From contig JAHQIY010000003.1 of the NCBI GenBank assembly GCA_019054805.1, forward strand, positions 5,890,001-5,954,000: a stretch of DNA of 64,000 nucleotides. Direction: 5' to 3'. A model generated the notes under the pieces. It did not search any database. It was given only the letters and a program-made list of their open reading frames with translations, and had not been told where the DNA came from. How positions within the stretch are numbered: position 1 is the stretch's first letter; each line of letters begins with the position of its first letter. This document shows positions 23,730 through 33,930 of the stretch, one piece after another. Origin of the DNA: Brachionus manjavacas. Taxonomy: Eukaryota; Rotifera; Eurotatoria; Ploima; Brachionidae. Made by a program: the position numbers and the translations under genes.

Positions 23730-23845
23730 GTTTATTTATCTTATGTTTTATAACTCGTTTTAGCTACCATAGTGAGACTCTTTGTCTTGCTCTACAGGTA
23801 ATGCCTGTCGTAGCTCATATTATTATTATTTTTATAATTATTTTG
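23730..23845 (+). mobile_element. LINE 3' end, copy C (tail of the copy A/B family)
   Basis: A fragment with TTGCTCTACAGGTAATGCCTGT (stem ACAGG/CCTGT at 23794-23798 and 23804-23808) followed by GTAGCTCATATTATTATTATT. It has the same hairpin, spacer and TTA/ATT tail as copies A (709-755) and B (18120-18170), but no coding part. Confidence 0.7.
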
Positions 23846-24175
23846 AATTCAAAAAAGATGTGGTTATTAGGATTAAATAAATGAAAACTTTCATATTGAT
23901 TTAATTTTTATTAAATTACTCAACCTTTTTGAAAATACTAATAAAGTAAAAAATTAAGAAAAAATTATCTAATAAAATATTGTTGGGTTTAAAGAAATTC
24001 AATTAAGATCCAGATTAAAACAAAACATAATATTCATTTCTTTTGAACCAAGTTTCGGTTTTATTTTATAAAATAAAACGTTAAACATTAATATTATGAC
24101 GCCCATGGTAAATAAAAAAATCAAACCAAGAAAAGTTTCCAATAAATTAGATATCAATAAGCCAGGTTGACCAAG
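23846..24175 (-). pseudogene. CD225/dispanin pseudogene (segmental duplicate of the 28.4 kb gene)
   Basis: The minus-strand frame contains LLISNLLETFLGLIFLF, which corresponds to CMISNLFATLLGLIIFI in the second half of the intact gene at 28351-28692. The noncoding DNA beyond its 3' end also aligns (about 23846-24060 with about 28030-28280, including AAAGAAATTCAATT(A/T)AGAT and ATTTCTTTT(G/T)AA words). The N-terminal half and first membrane segment are missing: upstream the sequence runs into the GTAC repeat at 24225-24480. The stop codon of the parent is also lost. This is a truncated, decayed local duplicate. Confidence 0.7.
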
Positions 24176-24224
24176 GTAAAGACAATGAAAATATTTAAAA
24201 GTAAAAATCCTTTCAGTACTTTTT

Positions 24225-24480
24225 GTACTTTCTCTAATTAATTTATTTGACACTGTTCTTTTTTATACTTTCTGTACTTTTTGTTCTAAATGTTATAATT
24301 TTTGTAATAAAAAAAACTTTTAATTAATCAATATTTTAAATTTCAATTTTAAATTTAACTAATATTTTTCTTACCTCCAGCATACCCGAATCCCTAAAAT
24401 AAAACAATATTCTGAAAAAGAACAAAAAGTACAAAACGGAAAATGTTTTTTTAAAAGTTAGATCTCATTGTCTTTCCATC
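24225..24480 (-). repeat. Dispersed GTAC-rich repeat, copy 2 (inverted)
   Basis: Reverse complement matches 2690-3030 in order: GACAATGAGAT, AGGGATTCGGGTATGCT, then AAAAAGTACAGAAAGTA and AAGAACAGTGTCAAAT. It adjoins the truncated edge of the CD225 pseudogene, so its insertion may have caused or marked the break. Confidence 0.65.
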
Positions 24481-25108
24481 AATTGACCGGTTTGAATTAT
24501 TGAACCGGTTTTTAAATTTAGTTAAAGAAGTTTCTGTAGTAATAGGTGATTTTTCTGAAATAATTTCCAACTCTGGTTTAAAAAAATAAATTAAAAGATA
24601 ATTAAAAACAATTTTATTTTTTCACTGGTTTTTGATTAAAATTAGTTGTTGGCTTCCTGTGTTTTTTTTTTAGAAAATCTCTAATTTTCTCTTTTGCGTC
24701 AGTAAAAATTAATATGCTAAGAAATTTCATCCTCTTTTACATTAAGTAATGCTATTGTAAATTTCTTCCGAAATGTTTTATTATTTAAATATTTATTCGA
24801 CTTTGATTTCAATTTAAATTAATATATTTAAGAAATATAAATTATTTTTGTCTTATAAATATTTAGAATTTCTACAGAATTATTTTAATCTTGTAAGCTA
24901 ATTATTTTATCTGCTATTTGATCAATTTTAAACTCTAAACAATCTAAAAGTTTAGAAAAAATTTCATTTTTTCTTATATTAATCAATTTTTTTTTTAAAC
25001 AGTTTCCTGAGAAATTAATTAAATTTTTTTATTGTAAAATACCAGAAAGTATTTCATATTTATTTTGATAGCTAATTTTTCATCTAACAGTTAATGAATA
25101 CCATCGAT

Positions 25109-25728
25109 CCCATATTATTAATACCCTAATTCATCTAGAATGTTCTTAAATCAAAAATTTGCGTCTTAATGCCGAGTAACAAAACGAATATTGAAAACAA
25201 AGTGATGGTTAAAATCCAAAAACTAAAAATTAAATTCCGTTTCTTTGTTTAAACCAAGAAAAAACTTAAAATTAAAATTTAGATTTTAGAACAGGGATAA
25301 AATTTAAGTTTATTTAAAGAAAATTTTTAATTATCTTTTTAAATTACAAAATGAAAATCCTATTTTTTAATGCGGCAATAAAATTTGAAATTTATTATCA
25401 TATAAATGAAAAATATCTTAAATTAAGTCTGAAAAAAATGAAATAAAAAGTAATTTGAATTTTTAAGTCTTGTAATGAATATGATGGTTCACATGACACA
25501 GGTGATTGTCTTGATGATTACTCAAATCAGAAAGATTGTAATTATGACGATATTTCAGTCGTTGGTTCCGATAAATCATTTGTAGAGACAAATATATGAA
25601 AATCGTCACTATCAAAAATAGTATTTTCGTTTATTTAAATTAATTCAAGTAGTTTTTTAACTCGGCATTAAAACCCAAATTTCTGATTTAAGAACATGCT
25701 CGATGAATTAGGGCCTCTATTACATGGG
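25109..25728. mobile_element. 620-bp element with about 90-bp terminal inverted repeats and a coding relic
   Basis: The left arm (from 25109, CCCATATTATTAATACCCTA and on to TTAATGCCGAGTAAC near 25190) matches the reverse complement of the right arm ending at 25728 (CCCATGTAATAGAGGCCCTA and on to TTAATGCCGAGTTA). Shared inner words include AATTCATC, ATGTTCTTAAATCA and AAATTTG. The interior at about 25470-25600 has a short frame that looks like protein (EYDGSHDTGDCLDDYSNQ, then SVVGSDKSF), possibly a transposase remnant. No clear target-site duplication was found, and the family is unknown. Confidence 0.65.
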
Positions 25729-26545
25729 ATAGTTGGTACGTAGCCCTAGGGACAATACTAGATTCGGGGTTTTAGGGGACAGGCTTCTCTGAAAGGGCAA
25801 AAGGAAGATATTAAAACATTTTAAGACTTAAATTTAATCATATCTGTATTGAACTTCATTTAAACCTTGAAATAATGTCCAATGGTCACTTTATTTAATT
25901 TTAGGCTAACAATATTCCAATTAATTCCTGATTATTTAAATTGAAACGAATCCATGGCTATAATTCATTCAAAAAATAAAACCAATAAATTCAATTAGTA
26001 ATTGTTTTCTAGACTTAATCAAAGAATGAAAAAAATTATTCTTGAGCAATCTTTTTTAGAAAAATTAGCTTTTTTCTTTTATCTACATTTTTCTTTTGAA
26101 AATATCTAAGCTATCAATTTTTAAATTTGATTTATTGGCATTTTCTTTCTGAAAAATTAAATCAATAAGAATTACAGATATAAATCATTCAATTTAATCA
26201 AATTATCAAACTTCTACTCCATTATTTCTAAAATAGGACAAAAGAGTTTTTTTTTTAATACTCATACAAAAGTGCAAATTAATTCAAATGGATGAACAAA
26301 AATGTCTTTAATTTAAAAAGTAATTAATAATTTTAAACCGTAGCATATTAACTGTGATAAAATTAATTTAACTTCAAATTAGCATATTTTATTGATTTTT
26401 ATTTAGTAAATTTTTAGAGTTTGTCAACTAGATATGCAAGATTAAGCATCTTTATTTAAAGCATTTTAAATTTATTTTAACAAATCTGCTTAGTCAAATC
26501 ATTTTAAACCATTAGCATATCAATTCAACACCTTGAAAGATAATT

Positions 26546-26890
26546 ATGAAGTCTAGGATCATTAATTCCTTGGAGAACATCAGTCATATGGCCAACACAA
26601 ATCGTATAGTTGATTTTTTCAATGAAACTGTACAATTAAATTTCTATAATACTTCCACACGATTTTACCGTACCGGCAGTTTATCTGATGCACCTCGAGT
26701 GACTTACAAAACTGGCTATTTGTTTGCATTTGGATTTTTATTTGTGGTCTTACTTCTTGGAATTGTTGGTCGAGCCACCTACAGTGCTAATGATACATTA
26801 GTTCATCTAAATTACATGAAATATCACCGGAATTCACTTGACAGGCCTGATTCAAATTCAAAAAAATTGTACCGACAAACTAAAAGCTGA
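26546..26890 (+). CDS. Small single-pass membrane protein, unknown
   Basis: An ATG-started frame of 114 residues whose codon composition is less AT-biased than its flanks. The N-terminal half is polar (NRIVDFFNETVQLNFYN). One hydrophobic segment lies at about residues 57-78 (YLFAFGFLFVVLLLGIVG), followed by a basic tail (RPDSNSKKLYRQTKS). This layout suggests a type II or tail-proximal membrane protein, but nothing identifies a family. Upstream exons are possible; the ATG at 26546 is preceded by an AT-rich leader. It could also be the last exon of a larger gene. Confidence 0.5.
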   Translation: MKSRIINSLENISHMANTNRIVDFFNETVQLNFYNTSTRFYRTGSLSDAPRVTYKTGYLFAFGFLFVVLLLGIVGRATYSANDTLVHLNYMKYHRNSLDRPDSNSKKLYRQTKS

Positions 26891-28350
26891 ATTAAACGAG
26901 CAATTAAAAATTTAATCAAGCGAGTTTTTTCTTTCCAAATTAAAATTTTTTTTTTCCATTTTCCTACCATTTGAAAACAATCAAAATTAAAACTTGGAAT
27001 TTGGGAGAAGAGACATTCTTTAAAAATTGTTAAATGATCAATTATTTTGTCTTATTTAAAATTTACTTTAAATTTAGAAACGATTAAATTTATTTTTAAA
27101 TAAAAATTAATTGTGTTTTTACTCAAATTAGTCTAATTAAAAAAAAATCATTTATCTGATATTTTAGGAATTTGATGTATTGAAATCGATTTTTTTTGAA
27201 ATAATTAATTTGTTATTACTCATTTAGCATTTATCTTTTCAAAAAGAAAACTATATTGATGTTTTAAACACACATTAAATTTGAAAAAACTTATTTTAAA
27301 AAATAGATTGCTTGTTCCAAAATTCATAATTTCCCCAAAATCCCCAATATTTTTTCAAAAAATTTAGTTTAATTAGTTAAATTTGCGATTAGAAAAAAAT
27401 ATGTGCCATAAACTCTTGAATAGTACTCTTAGAGTAAATTTAAAATTGGCAATTATTTTAAATGGATTTTTAAATCTCATCAAATTTTTTTTAATTTTTT
27501 TTTAAATGGTTCTAATTATTATACTTAAATTTTGTTTTCAACAAAAGAATAAAAAAAACGGAAATTTCAAATTTCCTCAAGTATAGGTTTATTTTTTTTA
27601 CTTTTGAAACAGCTCAAGGCAAAATTTTACGAGAGAGAGAGAGAGGAAATTAAATTTTAATAGAGGAAATTTGAAATTTTATTAAATAAAAAACAAAAAA
27701 ATTTAAAATTATTTTTCATCCAAAAAAATAAAAGATAAAAAAAAAATTCCATGCTTTTAAAATTTAATTAGAAATTAATATTTTCCTAGATAATAAATAG
27801 TTATTAATAATTTCCAGCCATTTTAAAAAAAGAAAAATTTTGATTTTATGCAAATCTTTGATCATTTTATCGTTTTTGAAGATATTTTTTTTTCAAAAAT
27901 TTTGTAGGCATTATGCGCTTCAGACTCACCTGAAATGCCTTATGTCTTCCTTATGGTCCCAATTTGATCTGATATATTATATTTAAAACAAATAAAATCA
28001 GATAACTTTGTTAATTAACAATAGTTACCCTATAATTATTTTCAATTCAAAAACGATTTGGTAAATAAATTAATTAAATTTTACATGCTGATTGGATTTT
28101 TATTAAAAAATTGGTAAGACTAAAATATTGAAAAAAAAATAAAATGTTAAGAAAAAATATCTAATAAAATCTCGTGGTGTCAATAAAATATTCTATGTCT
28201 TTTAAAGAAATTCAATTTAGATTCGGATTAAAGTAAAACAAAATTCTCATTTCTTTTTAACAAAGTTTTGATTTTTTTATATTTTAAACTACTCAATTTA
28301 AAAAAAAATACAAAATAAAATTCTTTTTACATTTGAGCATAAATAATTTT
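26891..28350. other. AT-rich spacer; GA repeat
   Basis: Contains a (GA)n microsatellite at about 27631-27645. Its right part (from about 28025) is the 3' flank of the CD225 gene that is also present beside the pseudogene at 23.9 kb. No gene is supported. Confidence 0.4.
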
Positions 28351-28692
28351 CTAATCGTAAAAAATTGCTATTAATACAGCCACTATAAAAATAATTAAAC
28401 CAAGAAGAGTTGCGAACAAATTTGATATCATACATTTTTTGGACATTTTTAGAGCGTCCGAATGATGTCTTCTTTGTTTTGCGTCTCTTGTTTTAATGCA
28501 ATAAATGAGCCCTGGTATAGACAAAATAGTGAAAAATATTAAATTTATAATTGTCCATGCTAAATAATCTTTTATTTTTTCAATTTCTTCGACTTCCAAT
28601 TTTTGGTTGTAGTTTTCCCGAAAATCTTGATTAGGGTCATTGAATATGCTAGTTACATCACCTATGGCTGATTTGTCTGGAATGTTTGTCAT
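28351..28692 (-). CDS. CD225/dispanin (IFITM-like) membrane protein 1
   Basis: A 113-residue ATG-started frame. A polar N-terminus (about 1-42) is followed by a hydrophobic segment beginning YLAWTIINLIFFTILSIPGL (about 43-66), then the conserved cytoplasmic loop with KTRDAKQRRHHSDALKMSKK, then a second hydrophobic segment (SNLFATLLGLIIFIVAVLIA, about 89-110). The order hydrophobic-KTRD-x-A-x-x-S-K-hydrophobic is the CD225 domain found in IFITM and dispanin proteins (compare the SVKSRDRK loop of human IFITM). Family members sit in plasma or endosomal membranes; vertebrate IFITMs restrict membrane fusion, while most invertebrate dispanins have no known role. Complete in one exon. A truncated duplicate lies at 23846-24175 and a second family member at 31276 on the other strand. 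Confidence 0.8.
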   Translation of the reverse strand: MTNIPDKSAIGDVTSIFNDPNQDFRENYNQKLEVEEIEKIKDYLAWTIINLIFFTILSIPGLIYCIKTRDAKQRRHHSDALKMSKKCMISNLFATLLGLIIFIVAVLIAIFYD

Positions 28693-31250
28693 CTTTGGTT
28701 TTTTAAATTCACGTATGATTTGAGCTCTTTTCTCTTTTTAAAGCTTCATTCAGGTAAAAAAAAAATTACTCGAATCATATTTATAGCCATAAATAATGCT
28801 CAAACTCAATCATCAAATTTTGATTCACATTAGAAAACTAATTTTTTTGCGTTTTTGTAAAAAGACATGCTTTAACTAGTTTCAAATCGTTTAGTTAAAA
28901 ATTCAAAAAATTAAAATATTCAACAAAAAATCATGCATGATTTTAGTAGTTTACAGAAAAATAGGAATCTTTTTCTCATTCAAAATACGATCAATTAAAT
29001 TCTTTTGAAAGTATATAGCAACAATTTTATCATATTTTAATCGAATAATAAATAAAATTGGTTTCATAATCTAATATAATGAACAAAAAAAATTAGAAAT
29101 GTCGATTATTTAATTCCAGCATCATTTTTTTTAGCTAAGGTAAATTTTCCTCAATTTTTTTATTTGAATTTTTATCAAATTGGCAAATAGTCATCATAGT
29201 GTTGGGGGCTAAATAATGTGAATAGAATCAGAAGAATAAAATTGATTGTCATCAGAAAAATATTTAAAAAACAGAGACAAGCACATTTGGTATTTTATAA
29301 ATTAAAGTCTTTGGCAAAAATTTTTTTTGACACAAAAACAACTGGGTATAGGCTTGATTAGTAATTTAATTTAAAAATGAAATTAAATAAAAAAATATTT
29401 TGCCAATTATTTTTTATTTTTGATTGATGATTTAAAAATAAAAATAGAAATTTAAATCAGAGCATTTTTTTTTTCTATTAAATTTTACTAATGTTCAATT
29501 TTTTTAAACTAATCGCATCAAGCTCAAAGTTTTAAATTTTAATTTGAAAAATTCTGAAAATAAACTAGCTTTCCCAAAATACTTTCTTAAAATTATAAGC
29601 TTAATTGGAATCATAAACTATGGTCTATCGATTTTTGACGAAGAAATCAACTTAAAAAATTGAGGAGATTTTTTTTTTGAATTGATAATGAAAATTAAAA
29701 TTCTGATAATGATAAGAAGTTGAAGTTCTTTTTGGTCTACGGAATATATCAAAAACTAGATTATTAGTATCTCTTATCAATTTAATTTTTAAAAACGCTA
29801 ATTCTAAAAAATTCGGCTTATTTTTACCCTAATTTTTTCTGGGTATTTGGTAATAATTTGAACTCAATTTAAAGTTGAAAAATTTGAATTTAGTTAAAAG
29901 CTTGACCACCTGATCACACTTTAAATAATCCTTCAATAAAAGATATAAAGACTTGATTATAAATTTTACTCTGAATTTTTTAGAAAATTTTATGTACTTT
30001 AAGAACACTTCGAATTTATTTGATCCTCAAATTTTCCTAATTTATATCTTAATTTTTTTCAAAATATCCGAAAAAATTTAAAAATTATTCGAAATTTTTA
30101 ATATTTGTTGCATTTTCTGCTCAAATATATTTTTTTACACCATTCTATTATTTAATATATTCAGACCATTCTGTTTGGTGCTGATCTGGGAATAACGTCC
30201 TGGAAGTTTTTAGAATCTTCAACTTCAGCCAGCTAACAACTTGAAGCATCAGTCAATGAAGAACGAGATGAATTAAAATCAAAATAATAACATCAATTTA
30301 TGTAAGGGCTTCAAAATAGACTTTAAAAATGTTCAAACCATAAAAAAAAATTTTATTGACAATTTTAAGAGAAAAAATCTTTTGATAATGTGTTCATATT
30401 TTTTAATTGAAGATTTATCTAAAATAAGAATTGTTTTCAAACTTTTGACCAGACTCAAAATTCATTTGATATCTAAAATAGAAAAAAATCTTTAATTAAA
30501 GTTAAATTAATAATTGAAGATTTTTTTATTAATACAAGCTTAAATAACTCATTATTCATTTTACAAATTATATTTAAAGTTTACATACTGAGTCTGAATT
30601 AAGGTTTGATTTAAATATCAAAATTTGCTAAATTATTTTAATTTTTTCTGGATTTTTAGCGATGATAGAAATTTCAATTAGAAAATTTTTGATTTCTCAA
30701 CAATCAGATAATTTTTTTACACAAAAAAAATTTATTTGAAATTTCAATTAAATCAACATAAAAAATTTAAAAAAGAAAATAGGCCAGACTTTCTATTTCG
30801 ATCTATCTCGGTCAGTTGAATACTAAAAAATTCAAATCACTTGACCAACATTAATTTCAGAAAAGTAAAAAAAATCGTTCGACATTTTAATAAAATTTTA
30901 GTAAAAAGTTTTCACAAAATTAAACAGTTTTCTTTGAATTAATCAACTCTTTTTTGAAAAAATGACCAGTGGAGCGTGTCAAAGACTAATTATTTAAATC
31001 TTTTGCAAATAATGGCTATTTATTCATCGTTGGATTTAAAATTTTATTGTTTAAAAACGTAGCTTAGGTGGACTAGATTCGGTCTCATTCTATTTACATT
31101 AGTTTATAATAATTTATGATTTAAAAGAAATATCATCAAGAATGTAGGATTTATAAATTCAAATCCTTTCAGTTCGTAGCTTAGTAATTTTTTTTACCTT
31201 AGAATAAAATCCTAGACTTGAGTTTATATTAATAATTTTTTTGAATTTTT
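28693..31250. other. Spacer between two divergent CD225 genes
   Basis: AT-rich, no supported gene. A less AT-rich patch at about 30160-30260 has a short protein-like frame (GADLGITSWKFLE) but no convincing splice signals. Confidence 0.4.
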
Positions 31251-31275
31251 TTTTAGAAATTTCCTGGACCTGAAC

Positions 31276-31830
31276 ATGAAAAATTTTAAAAGGCAAGATT
31301 TGAGATTGGACCACGACCCAGACAATAATGAGAATTTAAATGAAATGCCTTATGAGGAAAATCGGTATTTTAATGCAAATAGACCGCCCGTTCAAATACC
31401 ACCCCGACCTTATATTAGTGCAAATCAAAATGGCATGTATGGTTCAAATAAGAGTTTTAATCCAAATTATCAATCAACTGAATCTCCACTGTACGTTCCA
31501 CCATTTTTGATGAACAATGCAAGAAATAGTCGCCACAATCACAACGGCCCTAGGGACTATTTGCCGTGGTCAATCGCTAATATATTCATTTGTGTCATTA
31601 TAGCCATGCCAGCTTTGTTTTTCTCTGTTCAAACCAGAGACCATAAAAAAGTTGGTAATCTGAAAAAGGCCAAAATAAACTCCAAAAGAGCTTTAGTACT
31701 GAACATTATTGCCTCTGTGGTTGGCCTATTGACAATTTTAAGCGCAGTTATTCTAAGATTTGCTTTGTATCAGTTGTTTGTAAATAATGATGTCAAGTCG
31801 CACAATGTTCCTCTCATTGCAGGTGGATAA
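31276..31830 (+). CDS. CD225/dispanin (IFITM-like) membrane protein 2
   Basis: A 184-residue frame starting at ATG 31276. The N-terminal 90 residues are Asn/Pro-rich and acidic (with RPPVQIPPRPYISA, a Pro-rich stretch typical of dispanins). They lead into YLPWSIANIFICVIIAMPAL (about 95-118), a loop VQTRDHKKVGNLKKAKINSK, and a second hydrophobic stretch (LNIIASVVGLLTILSAVILR). This matches the CD225 layout of the gene at 28351 on the opposite strand. A likely acceptor (TTTTTTTTAG at about 31246-31255) just upstream suggests a 5' UTR intron. The short C-terminal tail after TM2 (VNNDVKSHNVPLIAGG) is extracellular or lumenal if IFITM topology holds. Confidence 0.8.
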   Translation: MKNFKRQDLRLDHDPDNNENLNEMPYEENRYFNANRPPVQIPPRPYISANQNGMYGSNKSFNPNYQSTESPLYVPPFLMNNARNSRHNHNGPRDYLPWSIANIFICVIIAMPALFFSVQTRDHKKVGNLKKAKINSKRALVLNIIASVVGLLTILSAVILRFALYQLFVNNDVKSHNVPLIAGG

Positions 31831-33930
31831 TCGTGTCATTTCTAGACTATTTCTCGAATCTCATGCATTCCTTTTGTATTTTTTACAGTAAAATTGTATT
31901 TCAGAGATTTATTTTGTAAAAATTGTTTAATTCTAAAGAATTGAATCACTAGAATTTCCATTTAAATGCAAATTTACTTCTACAAATAAAATTGTTTAAA
32001 ATTGTTTCTATTTTTTAAATTTATTGATCCTCAAAATTTGCATTTTCAATTCAACCATCTTGGAAAATTATGGCTTAAAGTCACAACTCTTAAATTAATA
32101 ATAACTTAATTTGGTAATTGATGAAAGAAGTTTAAAAAAATCTTATTTGAAGGTACCGTGTACCATTATAATGAAATACGTGCATATAAACCCAAATACC
32201 AGGTTTTATCTCACGCATAAACTATGATATAACTCATGATATTATTTCCCTAATTTTGAATATTATGTCTGTAAATTTTAATTTTCTAATATTTTAAACA
32301 CGATATCTATCATCAAACATTAACTTTCTGCCATGAAAACTCAAAAAAGAGGTTCTAGTCCAACCTTTAAATTCAAAAATTTTAGATTAACAACATTTAT
32401 AAAATATAGCAATTTTAAAATAATAATTTAAAAAAAATTATACTCTAAACTTATAAAATTCAAAAATTATTTAGGTAATTTTCGATTTTTGAAAGTCTAG
32501 GTTCTATTTTAAGTTGAAGGTATAAAATCTAGAAAAAAAATAAACAAACAATTAAAAAAAATGAGTAATGAAAATCTAATCTTAAGTACAAAATTTTTAT
32601 TTATATTTTTTTTAACTCTGAATTAAATTATATCTAATTCAAATAATAAATAAACTTTTAGAAGCTTTCTAAATGATCTATCTAAAAAGCGTATCTTTTT
32701 ATCAATAACAAAATAGCATCGTCTAATAAAAATTCTATGATTGCTTAGGTATGCTACAATCATGTCGATCAAAATTATTTGCAAAAATATATCTAAAAAA
32801 TGTTGACTATGCTCATTAAAAAAGCATAAAAATTTTTTATATCATGGGTTTTAACTTGTAGAAGTGTGTAGAGTCTAAAAATAATGATGAGAATTTTTCA
32901 GCATGCAATGATTAACATCGATCTCATGATAGAAACATAATAATAATTAAGAAACCTAAATTTAATCGTTTAATGTCGCATTAATATTCGAAAAAAAATA
33001 ATTTAATTTAACTTTTTTTACAAATTAATTATTTTTTTCAAACAATAAAAATTAATTAAAGAATTCTGGTCTATGCATGACATTGAATAGAGTATGCTAA
33101 ACTTTAATTGATTAGACTCTTTTAAATAAGAATCGTGTTTTCTGAAAGTGGCTCTGCCACAGTAGAATTTGAAATTAATTTAAAATTAATGGTATTTAAA
33201 CTCATTAATTGAATTATTTAATTGAATTAATTAAAATACTTTTGCAGCAATTTAATAAGAAAAAATTGAACATAAACAAAAATAAAATATAAGTACCAAA
33301 AAAAAGATGATTAATTTAAAATTTGGAAATACTCAAAAATAATATTCAAAATAATGACAAGTATATAAAATTATTAGAATTAGAAATAAAATTTAGAAAA
33401 TAAACAAAATTTAATTTCTCAAATAAAAAATAATTCTTAATACATTTTTTCTTAACTCATTAATAAAAAAAAAAAGCTTTTCAGTAACAAATACAATAAT
33501 AAATACATCAAAATTTAATTTTTTTTATTTGCTTTTTTCTAAAAACTATCAAAATAAGAAATTAACAACAGAAATTAATAACAGTAATAAACAAAACAGG
33601 ATTATGTTGTTATTTAAAGAACTTAAAAAATTTCAATATCAATGGTTTAAGATTTCGGAAACTTTACTTGATTTTAAATACGGACTGTTTATCAATGACC
33701 TGAATAATTCGATTGTTTTCAGAAGATTTAAATTAAATTATTCTTCATGTATCTTACAAATGGAAAATATATAAAAAATGCATTCTTTGATTATATTTTA
33801 TTGAGAAATAATTTTAAAAAAATGAGACAAATGGAAGTTAAAAAAGCATTCAAAACGCTATTGATAATTTTAGAAACCGAAGAAGGCTTTATTCATACAA
33901 ACAAATAGGATTATTTTCAGTTTCTCGATT
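31831..33930. other. AT-rich spacer
   Basis: No gene. An AATAAA at about 31985 may end the CD225 transcript. The 81-aa frame at 33529-33774 is AT-driven and not supported. The right edge merges into the 3' end of the gypsy relic. Confidence 0.4.

Noticed and set aside
32690-32960. Possible inverted repeat (ATCATGTCGATC / ATCGATCTCATGAT)
   Set aside because: Short, with many mismatches in an AT-rich context; chance is likely.
33529-33774. 81-aa ORF
   Set aside because: AT-rich, does not start from a clear context, no domain, adjacent to decayed gypsy DNA.
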